64,000 nt of DNA from Deltaproteobacteria bacterium. GTDB lineage: Bacteria; Myxococcota_C; UBA6777. Location of the stretch: assembly GCA_002731275.1 (NCBI GenBank), contig PCBK01000142.1, positions 1 to 64,000 on the forward strand. The letters run 5' to 3'. Both the position numbers and the translations under genes were made by a program. The notes beneath the pieces are model-generated. The model was given only the letters and a program-made list of their open reading frames with translations, had not been told where the DNA came from and made no database searches. Shown piece by piece: positions 44,967-54,688 of this stretch (within the stretch, counting starts at the first letter, position 1; each line of letters starts with the position of its first letter).

Positions 44967-45641
44967 ATGTTTAAGTATGTTCTTTGTTTTTGCGTTTGTT
45001 TGTTTCCCATGTCTCCAGCCCTCGCATACACTCCCGACACAAGCCAACAACCACAACGTTCTGGGTGGTTGATCGATACGGAGCTTCGTCCCCAAAACGA
45101 ATCGCGACAGACGCTCGTCGCCAAAGCTTCGAAGAGCGATCAAAAATACTACAAAAAGCTTCGCAAGAGTTTGCGTCAAAATTGGCGCACCAATCGATTT
45201 TGGTGGAGTATCGAGCTTGGTAACTTCATGCACTTCTTTGTCCCTTTCAAAGAAAACAGACCCACCCACAAAGCCTTTGATTACAACGGATTTCTGATCG
45301 GTGGTCGCTGGGGGTATGGAGGCAAAAACCTGATCGTAACAGGCGACATTATCTACGCAATGAGCGATGACATGACCCTCCAACTCGGTATCACCGTAGG
45401 ACTCCCGTTGCGCTCGTTCTTCATCGTCGAAGCAGGCACAGGACTCACCTTCATCTTCGCTGACGACTTCGAAAGTGGTATGTCCCTCCACATCCCCATT
45501 GATGTAGGTTTCACTGTCCGTATCCCCCTCAAAAACATCAGCTTAGGTCTCAGGACAGTTGGCTCTATAGCCTTCAGCGCAGACCAAGGCGGCGGCGTCA
45601 TGATGAGTCTTCGCGTGAGCCTTGTCCTTGGCATGATGTGA
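44967..45641 (+). CDS. Secreted, probably outer-membrane beta-barrel-like protein
   Basis: A 224-residue protein. The start ATG 44967 begins a signal peptide (MFKYVLCFCVCLFPMSPALA) with AxA-type cleavage. The mature N-part is basic and helical (KYYKKLRKSLRQNWRTN). From about residue 75 alternating strands rich in Gly and aromatics follow (YNGFLIGGRWGYGG, LQLGITVGLPL, FFIVEAGTGLTFIF, SLRVSLVLGMM), which looks like a small barrel ending in a hydrophobic residue. No specific family was recognised. It leads a rightward series with the PEGA protein, a lipoprotein and a kinase. Confidence 0.6.
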   Translation: MFKYVLCFCVCLFPMSPALAYTPDTSQQPQRSGWLIDTELRPQNESRQTLVAKASKSDQKYYKKLRKSLRQNWRTNRFWWSIELGNFMHFFVPFKENRPTHKAFDYNGFLIGGRWGYGGKNLIVTGDIIYAMSDDMTLQLGITVGLPLRSFFIVEAGTGLTFIFADDFESGMSLHIPIDVGFTVRIPLKNISLGLRTVGSIAFSADQGGGVMMSLRVSLVLGMM

Positions 45642-45894
45642 CGCTCTGCAGACAAAGATAAACAACGCCAAATAGATTCACGTTGTGCGCGTCGTTGTAC
45701 GTCGAAAAAACAGACATCCACACACATCACACTATGTGTTGGAAAGAAGCCGTACCTTCTCTGTCCGGCTACCTTTGCGCTGTTTCTTTCACATCGCGGC
45801 GGGTTCTATGCTACACCTGCATCCAATGAAAGCATGCCAAAGGAAGGGATTGCTTGTCTCGAAAATCAGGTCCGAAATACATGGAGTAACGATA

Positions 45895-46926
45895 ATGTGT
45901 CGATATCTTTGTTGGATGATGTTTGGACTCTTTTTGTTGTACAGCCCACAAGCATGGGCTCTCGACAAACCATGTCGCGCTCTCTTCAAACAAAAACAAT
46001 ACAAACAAGCAGCTTCGTGTTTCCTCAAGTTACTGCCTGTTGTGGACAAAAAGAAGGAACTTGGCACGATCGTGCCGCTCATGAAAGACCGCTTTTTGCG
46101 GTTCGCATCCGTCTCCCTACATCGAGCTGCCAAAGCTGAAACGGCGTCAGCGGAGAAGGCATTTCTCAAAGAGCAAGCGATCAAGCACCTCCTGCACTCC
46201 TTCCAAAAAGGATATTGTGAGTCGGCCCGAAAGTGCCGAACGAATAGACTCTTCGCAGATCAACTTAAGAAAGAGATTCGTTACAGCTCCCTCGTGATCA
46301 TCACAGGCTCTCCGACATCCACACTGCAAGTTACAGGGTACAAATTTTCGGCGACGACAAAAGGCACCTTCAACAAGCAGCTTCGTCCTGGAACCTACAA
46401 AGTCCTGCTCACCTTCCCCAACAAACAACCTGCCAAGCGAACAGTCACCCTCAAACCAAACACGACGAAGACGCTCAACGCCACGCCTGACAAAATCATC
46501 ATGAAGGAGAAGCGCATATATATCGCCAAAAAACTCCCTCCAATCGTGCTTGTCAGCTATATCGTGGGTGGTGTATTCGTCGTCACAGGCGCGGTCATCG
46601 GCGGACTGGGCTTTGGAGAGCTGCAAGAATACAACAAACTCAACGATGACCTCGATTACAGAAATGAAAAATATCCCCCGACAAAAGACGCCCAAGGTAG
46701 AACAGTGACAGGGTACGGTGAGTCAGAAGAGAAAGCAGAGCGCGCTGAGTACGTGAACTTGATGATCATCGCGGGTGCGACACTTGGTGTAGGTGTTGCG
46801 ATCGTGATCGGAGGGCTTATCATGCATAATGTCGCCTCCAACAACAAACAAAAGCCCAAAGAGGAGATACGAAATCTCTCTTCGCTTCGTACACGGCCAA
46901 CATTCGTATTGTCGACATACGAATAA
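45895..46926 (+). CDS. PEGA-domain membrane protein
   Basis: A 343-residue protein. The start ATG 45895 has GGAG eight bases upstream and begins a signal peptide (MFGLFLLYSPQAWA). About residues 25-115 form a helical, TPR-like part (CRALFKQKQYKQAASCFLKLL). Residues 135-205 form a PEGA-type beta domain (GSPTSTLQVTGYKF, LRPGTYKVLLTFPNKQPAKR). Two membrane helices follow (IVLVSYIVGGVFVVTGAVIG and VNLMIIAGATLGVGVAIVIG). The PEGA domain in this family is an extracytoplasmic surface-layer-like module. The layout of repeat, PEGA and membrane pair is common in myxobacterial envelope proteins. Function unknown. Confidence 0.75.
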   Translation: MCRYLCWMMFGLFLLYSPQAWALDKPCRALFKQKQYKQAASCFLKLLPVVDKKKELGTIVPLMKDRFLRFASVSLHRAAKAETASAEKAFLKEQAIKHLLHSFQKGYCESARKCRTNRLFADQLKKEIRYSSLVIITGSPTSTLQVTGYKFSATTKGTFNKQLRPGTYKVLLTFPNKQPAKRTVTLKPNTTKTLNATPDKIIMKEKRIYIAKKLPPIVLVSYIVGGVFVVTGAVIGGLGFGELQEYNKLNDDLDYRNEKYPPTKDAQGRTVTGYGESEEKAERAEYVNLMIIAGATLGVGVAIVIGGLIMHNVASNNKQKPKEEIRNLSSLRTRPTFVLSTYE

Positions 46927-46948
46927 TCCTCTTCAGAAAGGAGACATC

Positions 46949-47998
46949 ATGATACGAAGTCTCGTGTATCTGTTGCTCATCACAACCACATGGGCTTTTG
47001 CCTGCTCCGAACCCCAAAAGTCATGTACCTACAACAGCGACTGTGGCGAAGGATACTTTTGTGTAGAGACTCTATGTGTTCCAAGCTCGGAAGTACGAAC
47101 CTGCTCGACAAAGCAAGACTGCCGCTCCGGTGAAGTGTGCTTTGAGAGGAGGTGTTTTCCCGAGGTGTGCACACCTGGAGAGACCAAACCATGCAGCGGT
47201 GAGGAGAAGGGAGAGTGTTCGCCTGGAGTGAAGATCTGCAACAAAGCAGGAAGTGGCTACACACCCTACTGTCTTGGGCTTGTCAAGCCCACCGAAGAAG
47301 GCTCCCAATGTGATGGCCTGGACAATGACTGCGATGGTGAAGTCGACGAAGGTCTCGATTGTAGCTGTCAAAAAAGAGACACACGCTCTTGTCGCGTGAG
47401 CGGGAGTTTTTCCAGTGGCCATTGCCGTGCGGGTACACAAATTTGTGAAGAGAAGGATGGAAAACTTCAGTGGGGACCATGTCTCGGTCGTGTCTCGACG
47501 AAAGACCTGCTTCCGCTCGGACTCACTTGCTCGATCACGGACCTGAATTGTGACGGAGACGTCGATGACAATGATGGAAAGTCCATCATTTACACAGAAC
47601 GTCCAGTCTCCTGCCGGTGCCTGCATACAGACAAACCACGTGCATGCAAACGATTCTCCGAGACAAACGACTCCTCCTGTAATATGGGGACACAATACTG
47701 CCTACGTGAGAGCGCTCTGCGCAAAGGGGAAGACCCCACTGTCGCAAGCAGCCACTGTAAAGAAGGTGACAATTGCCTTTGGTCGGACTGCAAAGCCAAC
47801 ACCTCGGAAGTCAAAGGAGAAGAGTGTGACGGAAAAGACAACGACTGCGACGGAAAAATCGACAACATCCCTGGTACAGACACCCCCTACTTCGAAGCGT
47901 GCAATGACACAGAGAAAGATTGTATTGCGACCTGCAAAGACGGCAGCCTGAGCCTGTGTAAAGACAAAAGCGGCGCCGTTTGCCAAACCAAACCTTAA
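46949..47998 (+). CDS. Lipoprotein with MopE-type motifs
   Basis: A 349-residue protein. ATG 46949 follows AAAGGAG and gives a short signal peptide (MIRSLVYLLLITTTWAFAC) with Cys at the lipobox. Small Cys modules (TYNSDCGEGYFC, STKQDCRSGEVC) come first. Two clear MopE-type motifs (CDGLDNDCDGEVDEG near 125, CDGKDNDCDGKID near 293) and one degenerate copy (ITDLNCDGDVDDNDG) follow. It lies 22 bp after the PEGA gene and 14 bp before the kinase gene, so the four genes from 44967 probably share transcripts. Its exact role is unknown. Confidence 0.8.
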   Translation: MIRSLVYLLLITTTWAFACSEPQKSCTYNSDCGEGYFCVETLCVPSSEVRTCSTKQDCRSGEVCFERRCFPEVCTPGETKPCSGEEKGECSPGVKICNKAGSGYTPYCLGLVKPTEEGSQCDGLDNDCDGEVDEGLDCSCQKRDTRSCRVSGSFSSGHCRAGTQICEEKDGKLQWGPCLGRVSTKDLLPLGLTCSITDLNCDGDVDDNDGKSIIYTERPVSCRCLHTDKPRACKRFSETNDSSCNMGTQYCLRESALRKGEDPTVASSHCKEGDNCLWSDCKANTSEVKGEECDGKDNDCDGKIDNIPGTDTPYFEACNDTEKDCIATCKDGSLSLCKDKSGAVCQTKP

Positions 47999-48012
47999 CA
48001 ATGGGGGAAACC

Positions 48013-49836
48013 ATGTCCAACGCATCACAGGAAACACAGTGCCCACAGTGTCGTAGTCATGTACAATACCCAGCCTCAACGACGACCGGAGAAGAAGTTC
48101 GCTACTGTCCGACATGCCGACTCCCCCTTGTACACGTCGCAGGCAAATATAAACTCGAACGCGAGCTGAGTGAAGGTGGTTGCGGTATTCTTTACCTCGC
48201 CCGTCACGTCCGATTGAACATGGAACCCATCAGGGTCGTCAAATTCCTCAAACCCGAGCTCTTCGAAAAAGCCAACGCAGGCAAACGATTCGCCTACGAA
48301 GTCGAGCTGACCTCTGCACTCTCGCAGCGAAATGACCACATTGTACGAATCTATGACGACTTTGGCGAGCTCGACAAACTCGGCCACTACTACGTCATGG
48401 AGTATCTCGAAGGACAAACACTCTCCGAGCTGCTCGAAAATAACAAGGATTTGTCACTCCACACCATCAGCTATATCTTCGAACAACTGTGTCTCGCCAT
48501 CAAAGAAGCCCACGACGCCGGTGTCGTACACAGAGACCTGAAGCCCGACAACATCTTCTTGATCAGGCGCGGTGATGATCCCTACTTCGTCAAAGTCATC
48601 GACTTTGGGATCGCGAAAGACTTCGCCTCCGAGCACGCCACCAATCTCACACAAGGTGTTATCGGTACACCTGAGTACATGTCCCCTGAACAATGTACCG
48701 CGCAACCTATCGATCACCGCTCGGATATTTACTCGATGGGGACCATCTTGTACGAAATGGTCGTCGGATTCACACCTTACCTTCCTCCTAACCTCACGCA
48801 AAATGTCGACCTGATGTATCTCGTCTTCTCGCAGCTTAGTACACCACCCAACCCCCCAAGCCAGGCTGCCTCAGACAAAGAGATTCCAGACGCCTTGGAA
48901 CAACTCATTCTCAAAGCTCTCGCCAAAAAACCCGAAGAACGACAACAAACCGTCGATGAGTTGCTTCGGGAGTTGAAGGCCTTCCAGCAAACACATCTCG
49001 GCCTCATCACTTCCAACCGCCACACTCTCGACATCACCCCGATGCCTACGCAAGAGGCGAGTACATCCACCTCCCAACCTGTTGTCGAGACCCCCAAACC
49101 ACGCCCGCTCCCAACAGCCGACCCCGTTCTCCCCGCTCCCATCCCAGTCACGCCAAAGCCCCCAACTCCTATCACACCTTCCTTTGAGGAAGACGCCCCT
49201 GTCACAAAGCCACCTTCATCGAAGGGCTTGTTTTACGGCACCATCGGTGCGTTTGTCATCTTCCTGCTCGCCGGTACCTATGCGCTCTTTGGCACACGCG
49301 CCCAAACAATCCCGCCGACAAAACAACGACAGCGAAAAATCGCCAAAAGGCCGACCAAGCCACCAGTAAGAGAACGTCTTGAGCCTCGTGTCCCCGCTCC
49401 CCAACGCCCCTCATTACCCCGAGTGGCCGCTCGACCTGTCAGACGAGTGACAAAGAGAAAAAGGCGGCGAAGACGCCGGCGGACAAGGATGATTGTTCTC
49501 AAGAGAAGAACGAAGTCAAAGACCAATATTGAGATCTCACAAAAAGCTAGAACACCAGGATGTCCGATGGATCCAAAGGGTGGAAAGTGGTTTCGTATCA
49601 ACGCGAGCCCTTCTGGTCTTGAGCTCAAAGCTGTTGGAGGACGTGCACTTCGCACGGGAGGACATCACTGTGTCCTACGCAAGGGTACACGTCGTGTGCG
49701 CGTCGTCGTGACAGGACTGAATATTCAGGAGTGTCTGTTTCTCCTCCCCACCCACAAACGTGTCATTCGCATCCGACTCAAAAAATCGACGGGGTTGGGA
49801 GGTGGACTGGATGAAAACCAAAACTACTGCCTTTAA
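48013..49836 (+). CDS. Transmembrane Ser/Thr protein kinase with N-terminal zinc ribbon
   Basis: A 607-residue protein. ATG 48013 is taken, preceded by GGGGGA; an in-frame ATG four codons earlier is possible. A zinc ribbon (CPQCRSH and CPTCRLPL) is at about 9-40. The kinase domain (about 48-320) has VVKFLKPELF, HRDLKPDNIFLI, DFGIAKD and YMSPEQC. A Pro/Thr-rich linker and one membrane helix (LFYGTIGAFVIFLLAGTYALF) follow. The outside part begins with about 70 very basic residues (KRKRRRRRRR) and ends in a 95-residue small domain with four Cys. A basic tail suits binding to peptidoglycan or lipopolysaccharide; this is inference. Confidence 0.92.
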   Translation: MSNASQETQCPQCRSHVQYPASTTTGEEVRYCPTCRLPLVHVAGKYKLERELSEGGCGILYLARHVRLNMEPIRVVKFLKPELFEKANAGKRFAYEVELTSALSQRNDHIVRIYDDFGELDKLGHYYVMEYLEGQTLSELLENNKDLSLHTISYIFEQLCLAIKEAHDAGVVHRDLKPDNIFLIRRGDDPYFVKVIDFGIAKDFASEHATNLTQGVIGTPEYMSPEQCTAQPIDHRSDIYSMGTILYEMVVGFTPYLPPNLTQNVDLMYLVFSQLSTPPNPPSQAASDKEIPDALEQLILKALAKKPEERQQTVDELLRELKAFQQTHLGLITSNRHTLDITPMPTQEASTSTSQPVVETPKPRPLPTADPVLPAPIPVTPKPPTPITPSFEEDAPVTKPPSSKGLFYGTIGAFVIFLLAGTYALFGTRAQTIPPTKQRQRKIAKRPTKPPVRERLEPRVPAPQRPSLPRVAARPVRRVTKRKRRRRRRRTRMIVLKRRTKSKTNIEISQKARTPGCPMDPKGGKWFRINASPSGLELKAVGGRALRTGGHHCVLRKGTRRVRVVVTGLNIQECLFLLPTHKRVIRIRLKKSTGLGGGLDENQNYCL

Positions 49837-49855
49837 GACAGACTTCGCGGGAAGA

Positions 49856-50752
49856 CTATGAAGCGCGGAGAGAGACAGCCTCGAGGATCTTCGTGTAGGC
49901 TTCGATGAGTTCTTTGCGAATCGAGACAGACTTATTTGCGAGCGATTCTTGTCGCTGCTGGTAGAGCTGCCTCCCCTCCTCTGTTTCGACACGGATGGGG
50001 GTCAGACCGACACTTGAAACATCATAGGGACTTGCCTGCATATCGAGGGTTCGAGCTTCTAGTGCGAGAGAATACGCCTTCGCTATCAAATCACTCCCCA
50101 CCCAAGGGTACAACTTATACGCCCACTTATACAAATCCATATTGGTGTGAAGACAGCCCGGCTGTTCGAGGTCTTGCATATTTTCCACAGAGGGTTGAAG
50201 GATGTTTTTGGGGCGGGCGGGTGGGGTAAAGAAACGGAACGCGTCGAAATGGGTACACCGAACAGGTCGTGTGTCGACAAACGCGTCCGTCTCTTCCGGA
50301 GACATTCGCAGTGGTAAATTCTCGTGGCGAATGGCGTCAGCTTTGTAGACCATCGCCCACTCATGCATCCCAAAGCAACCGAGAGCCGGTGGACGCCTCG
50401 CTACGTGCTCCAACAAGTCACGAACCCACGCAATGGAGCGACGCCGCTTTTGTGTGACCTCCATCTGACGCAGATAAACACCTTCGGGATGTTTGACGAG
50501 TTTTTTGTGGAAGAAAAAATCCTCAGGAGTTGCCCCCTCCAAAAAGACCCCAAACCCCGGTGACCACCGTAAAAATTGAGCAGGTCGAAAGGCATAGTAT
50601 TCGAATAAAAAGTCCGTCACAGGTTCTTTTTGGTGTCGGCTTCGTCGTTTGACGATCGCGTCCATCTGCGCCTGATAGGTAGCCTTGTGTGCAGCCCGAC
50701 GTGCGGTCCAATCGTCAAAAGCAAGGTGTGTATGTAGGTAAGATGGGTCCAT
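49856..50752 (-). CDS. Conserved protein of unknown function (sometimes labelled 3-methyladenine DNA glycosylase)
   Basis: A 298-residue cytoplasmic protein. Blocks DFLFEYYAFRPAQFLRWSPG, GCFGMHEWAMVYKAD, NMDLYKWAYKLYPW and EARTLDMQASPYDVSSVG match a conserved bacterial family common in actinobacteria. From memory this family is often labelled 3-methyladenine DNA glycosylase, without firm evidence. No helix-hairpin-helix glycosylase motif is visible. ATG 50752 overlaps the stop of the upstream gene by one base (TGATG), so translation is coupled. It is the third of three leftward genes. Confidence 0.65.
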   Translation of the reverse strand: MDPSYLHTHLAFDDWTARRAAHKATYQAQMDAIVKRRSRHQKEPVTDFLFEYYAFRPAQFLRWSPGFGVFLEGATPEDFFFHKKLVKHPEGVYLRQMEVTQKRRRSIAWVRDLLEHVARRPPALGCFGMHEWAMVYKADAIRHENLPLRMSPEETDAFVDTRPVRCTHFDAFRFFTPPARPKNILQPSVENMQDLEQPGCLHTNMDLYKWAYKLYPWVGSDLIAKAYSLALEARTLDMQASPYDVSSVGLTPIRVETEEGRQLYQQRQESLANKSVSIRKELIEAYTKILEAVSLRAS

Positions 50753-51540
50753 CAATCTTTTGTATGTGCTGAGTGGGTCTGAAATGAGCGAATCACATCC
50801 ATGTATTCATCATCAAGCCCACCGAGTCGGAAAATGACTGCCTGATGAATACCGTGCGTTTGTAAAAACTGAAGATCTGCGCGCAGAGACGAAGGTGTGA
50901 GAATGGGTTCATTCCCAAAGATCCCAGTCGCGATCGTTCCAAGCCCGACCTTTACAGGATGTTGCGTGTGTTTGCAATAGTGAAGCAGGCTTCTTTGTGA
51001 AAGTTTGTGTAAGAACGTGGGGATGATGCTCGTGTAAAACATCAAAATCGTGTGGTGTTGTGTGTGTGCGTCGTACGCCAGACCGAGTTGATTGAGGAGT
51101 CCCTGAAAGAACGAGCCAAACAACGGATACTCAGCGGTGGCGATTTGGATATGGTGTCGTGACGCGTCTTCAAACACACCGCGGATATGACGGCGGTTTC
51201 GCAAAAAGTGGCGGGCATTTTTCCAAAACAAGCGAGGGGCGCGAAGAGGCAGCTCCAGGTCGAGAAGAATCTCCAACCCCTCTTCGTGTGGGCGCTGTAG
51301 ATCCTCAACGAGCTGTCGCAGCTCGGACGGGAATGAAAACGGAGAGATCCAGTACGAGTCAGGTAGAAGGGGCCAAAAACTCCAGGAGATGTGTGGTGCC
51401 TTCTCTCTCCAAGGAGCCGTCAGTTGGCGAAATTCATCGACAGAATGTGCAGCCAAGTAGACCGTGCAAGGACTCTCCAAAAGAGAGAGCTTCTCCAGAT
51501 TCTCAACAGTGGGAAACTCTTCGAAAAAATCAATTTGCAT
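50752..51540 (-). CDS. Conserved protein of unknown function, coupled to the next gene
   Basis: A 262-residue cytoplasmic protein, beginning MQIDFFEEFPTVENLEKLSL. Alternating strands and helices (CTVYLAAHSVDEFRQL, GLEILLDLELPL, HIQIATAEYPLFG, VKVGLGTIATGIFG, HQAVIFRLGGLDD) suggest a TIM-barrel-like fold. The family was not recognised. Its stop TGA overlaps the ATG of the next gene by one base. The lipoprotein gene at 51574 lies 33 bp upstream on the same strand. Gene pairing suggests a shared function with the following protein, which cannot be named. Confidence 0.6.
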   Translation of the reverse strand: MQIDFFEEFPTVENLEKLSLLESPCTVYLAAHSVDEFRQLTAPWREKAPHISWSFWPLLPDSYWISPFSFPSELRQLVEDLQRPHEEGLEILLDLELPLRAPRLFWKNARHFLRNRRHIRGVFEDASRHHIQIATAEYPLFGSFFQGLLNQLGLAYDAHTQHHTILMFYTSIIPTFLHKLSQRSLLHYCKHTQHPVKVGLGTIATGIFGNEPILTPSSLRADLQFLQTHGIHQAVIFRLGGLDDEYMDVIRSFQTHSAHTKD

Positions 51541-51573
51541 ACAACTATCTTTCGGGTGGCGTAGGGCCGAAGC

Positions 51574-52212
51574 CTAACGAGCTTTGCAGATGATCTTCAT
51601 GCGTTGTTCGAGTAAAACCTTCATCTTTGGTTTGAGGCATGGTCCCCACTCTCGAAGCCGTTTGCCAAGCGCACACGCCTCACCCCATGACTTTTGGTCA
51701 TACTTTCCACTGATGGCTTTCCAATAGGCAAAATCCACGCGATATTTTTTCTTGCGACAATTTCCGCCCGCAGTATGCGTATCACCTTGCACGACCTTCG
51801 TCACGGCCCCCTTTTCATCAAAAAGAAATGAGCGGCGAATGGTGACATTGTGCTGCTTGACGATGTGGTGCAACGTGTAAAGGAAACGTGGATCGTTCAG
51901 ATCTCGTTGCTGTGTTTTGACGTCAGCACGGCATAATGAATCCGTCGAAGTGTCATCGCGTACAATCATATAATGATCGCCAGCATCTCGAAGTTGATAA
52001 TCGTCTCCCAACAACTGCGTCAAGAATTGCTCGATCCAATGTCCCAACATTTTTGGGTTTTTCTGGTTTTTGATCGTGTTCCAGAGGGGCACAATTTGGA
52101 CCTTTACGGCCTGAAGCCGATCAGGACACGTTGGATAGCTCTTACAAGCGGACAGTGAGCACAACCCCACAAAAAACAAACAAAGTATAAAGTGCTGATA
52201 CAACCGAGCCAA
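51574..52212 (-). CDS. Putative lipoprotein of unknown function
   Basis: A 212-residue protein starting with TTG at 52212, with a GATGAGG ribosome site seven bases upstream. The signal peptide (FILCLFFVGLCSLSAC) ends in a lipobox SAC. The mature part is basic with several Cys (CRKKKYRVDFAYWK, KSWGEACALGKRLREWGPC). No known domain. It reads leftwards from a gap shared with the divergent GGDEF-EAL gene and is followed by two unknown genes in likely operon order. Confidence 0.6.
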   Translation of the reverse strand: MARLYQHFILCLFFVGLCSLSACKSYPTCPDRLQAVKVQIVPLWNTIKNQKNPKMLGHWIEQFLTQLLGDDYQLRDAGDHYMIVRDDTSTDSLCRADVKTQQRDLNDPRFLYTLHHIVKQHNVTIRRSFLFDEKGAVTKVVQGDTHTAGGNCRKKKYRVDFAYWKAISGKYDQKSWGEACALGKRLREWGPCLKPKMKVLLEQRMKIICKAR

Positions 52213-52420
52213 TGAAGAACCTCATCGTTGCAAAACGTCATCGTTGTCTGTGTTGAGCGCACGGCGAACGTATCGCTCTCGTCGAGAATGAAACTATAGC
52301 ACAAGCACAAGGACTTGAAAAACAAGAATCTGCTTACTTCACCCCGAAAAGGTGGTTGATTTCCAGTCGCAATAGGGTTAGTGTATGGGAAATTAGTGGT
52401 ATCTCACCAGAGGGAAATCT

Positions 52421-54571
52421 ATGAGTACAAAGCGGATCCTTATCATCGACGACGAAGAAACGAACCTGGAAGTGCTCGGTGGTATGGTAGAAACTTTAGG
52501 TCACGAAACGCTCTTCGCGCAAAGCGGCTGGGAAGGTTTGAACCTGCTTGACCACAACATCGACCTGGTCTTGCTCGACATCGTGATGCCTGGAATCGAT
52601 GGCTTTGAAGTCCTCCAAAGAATCCGCCAAAATGAACAATACAAAGCACTCCCTGTCATGATGGTCACTTGTATGAGCAGTCGCGAAGACCGTCTCACTG
52701 CGATCGAGCTGGGTGCCAACGATTTTATTATCAAACCTGTCGACAAAACCGAGCTATGTGTCCGTATGAACTCGCTGCTCAAGATCAAAGAAGCACGCGA
52801 CGAACTACACAACCATCAACTGCGCCTCGAAAAAATCATCGAAGCACGCACTGCTGCTTTGCGAGAGAGCGAAGAACGATACGCCCTCGCTGTTCGCGGT
52901 GCAAATGATGGTCTGTGGGACTGGGATCTCAAGAGGGAGTTGATCTACTTTTCTCCTCGATGGAAGGAGATGCTCGGATACAAAGAGCACGAGATCTCCT
53001 ACGAGAAAGATGAATGGTTTCGTCGTATTCACCCAGATGACGCGCCTGCCATGCAACGCGCACTCGAACAACATGTCATGGGACAGTCACCTCACTTTGA
53101 GAGTGAACACAGGCTCATGCACAAGGACGGCTTCTACCGCTGGATGCTCTGTCGAGGACTCGCCGTCAGAGACGCACAGAACAACGCAACCCGTATCGCC
53201 GGTTCGCTGAGCGACATCCACGCCCGAAAGCAAGCTGAAGAACAGCTCCGTTATGACGCCTTCCACGACTCTCTCACTGGACTCTCTAACCGTGCGCTCT
53301 TTATGAACCGACTCGAACGAGCGATGCAACGCGCCTCCACCTCGGAGAGCGTCTACGCAGTGCTGTTTCTGGATCTCGATCGATTCAAAAATGTCAACGA
53401 CGGCATCGGACACGTCGCAGGAGATCAGCTCCTCGTCGCTGTCGCGCGAAGACTCGAAGGCTGCCTCACATCTCTCGACACCGTCGCGCGTTTTGGTGGA
53501 GATGAGTTCGCCATCCTCCTCGATGGCATCGAAGAAGAGAGCGAAGCCACCCGCATCGCAGATCGACTCCTCAAATCGCTACAAGAGCCTTTCTACCTCG
53601 ATGGCATCGAAATGTACACGACTGCGAGTGTCGGCATTGCCATCAGCGATGGACACTACCACAGACCCGAAGAGATCCTGCGAGATGCTGATAATGCGAT
53701 GTATCGGGCAAAGTCATCGGGGCGTGCTTGTTACGAGACCTTCAACAAAGAGATGCACGCGCGCGTGCTCGCCTTGCTCGAAACGGAAAATGACCTCCGC
53801 CGCGCCATCGAACGAGAAGAGTTTATCCTCCACTACCAACCGATCATCGATGTGCAAACTGCATGTCTCAGAGGTTTTGAAGCCCTTATCAGATGGCAAC
53901 ATCCCGAAAAAGGGCTGCTCTCTCCCGGCCGATTCATCTCCGTCGCGGAAGACACTGGATTGATCATCCCTATGGGGTGGTGGGCGATGAATGAAGCCTG
54001 CAGACAACTCGTCGAATGGCAAAAAAAATTCCCAGCGTTCCAATCCCTCAGTATGAACGTCAACCTCTCTGTGAAACAATTTATCCACACCGAGCTGATC
54101 CAAAACATCCAACAGATCCTCAAAGAGAGCGGACTTGCACCATCCCTGCTCAAAGTTGAGCTCACGGAATCCGCCCTGATCCAAAGTCCAGAGAAAGCCA
54201 AAGAGCTCCTCCACGCGATTCGCGAGTGCGGGATCAGATTGTGCATGGACGACTTTGGCACAGGCTACTCTTCACTCAGCTATCTACACAACTTCCCCTT
54301 TGACACGCTCAAAATCGATCGCTCCTTTGTCAGCCACATCACCGAAAACGTGAAAAACCTCAAGATCGTCAAAACCATCCTCTCCTTGTGCAATGATTTG
54401 GAGTTGGACGTTGTCGCAGAAGGTGTGGAGACCGTTGAACAGCTCGAAAAACTAAGAGAACTCCACTGCATGAACGCGCAAGGGTATTACTTCTCTCATC
54501 CCAAATCCAAAGCCGAGATCGAAGAACTCCTGACACACGCTCCTGACACACCGCTCCCCATTTCCAGCTAG
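52421..54571 (+). CDS. REC-PAS-GGDEF-EAL cyclic-di-GMP protein
   Basis: A 716-residue cytoplasmic protein. Domains in order: receiver (about 4-120, phospho-Asp in LVLLDIVMPGIDGFEV), a coiled-coil linker, PAS/PAC (about 150-270), GGDEF (about 285-445, active-site RFGGDEFAILL) and EAL (about 465-705: GFEALIRWQHP, DDFGTGYSSL, LKIDRSF). Both signatures are intact, so it may both make and break cyclic di-GMP. The inhibitory RxxD before GGDEF is replaced by TSLD, so product inhibition is probably absent. Its receiver implies control by a histidine kinase not present here. It is divergent from the leftward lipoprotein gene. Confidence 0.95.
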   Translation: MSTKRILIIDDEETNLEVLGGMVETLGHETLFAQSGWEGLNLLDHNIDLVLLDIVMPGIDGFEVLQRIRQNEQYKALPVMMVTCMSSREDRLTAIELGANDFIIKPVDKTELCVRMNSLLKIKEARDELHNHQLRLEKIIEARTAALRESEERYALAVRGANDGLWDWDLKRELIYFSPRWKEMLGYKEHEISYEKDEWFRRIHPDDAPAMQRALEQHVMGQSPHFESEHRLMHKDGFYRWMLCRGLAVRDAQNNATRIAGSLSDIHARKQAEEQLRYDAFHDSLTGLSNRALFMNRLERAMQRASTSESVYAVLFLDLDRFKNVNDGIGHVAGDQLLVAVARRLEGCLTSLDTVARFGGDEFAILLDGIEEESEATRIADRLLKSLQEPFYLDGIEMYTTASVGIAISDGHYHRPEEILRDADNAMYRAKSSGRACYETFNKEMHARVLALLETENDLRRAIEREEFILHYQPIIDVQTACLRGFEALIRWQHPEKGLLSPGRFISVAEDTGLIIPMGWWAMNEACRQLVEWQKKFPAFQSLSMNVNLSVKQFIHTELIQNIQQILKESGLAPSLLKVELTESALIQSPEKAKELLHAIRECGIRLCMDDFGTGYSSLSYLHNFPFDTLKIDRSFVSHITENVKNLKIVKTILSLCNDLELDVVAEGVETVEQLEKLRELHCMNAQGYYFSHPKSKAEIEELLTHAPDTPLPISS

Positions 54572-54688
54572 TTCCCCCATCGCCCTGACAAACTTGTACA
54601 TCAAACCAATGGATGTTATGTTGTGGACAGCTCTTTCACGAGCCAAATAACAACCCCCAATCGGATTCGTTTAAACGAGGAGACCGCT

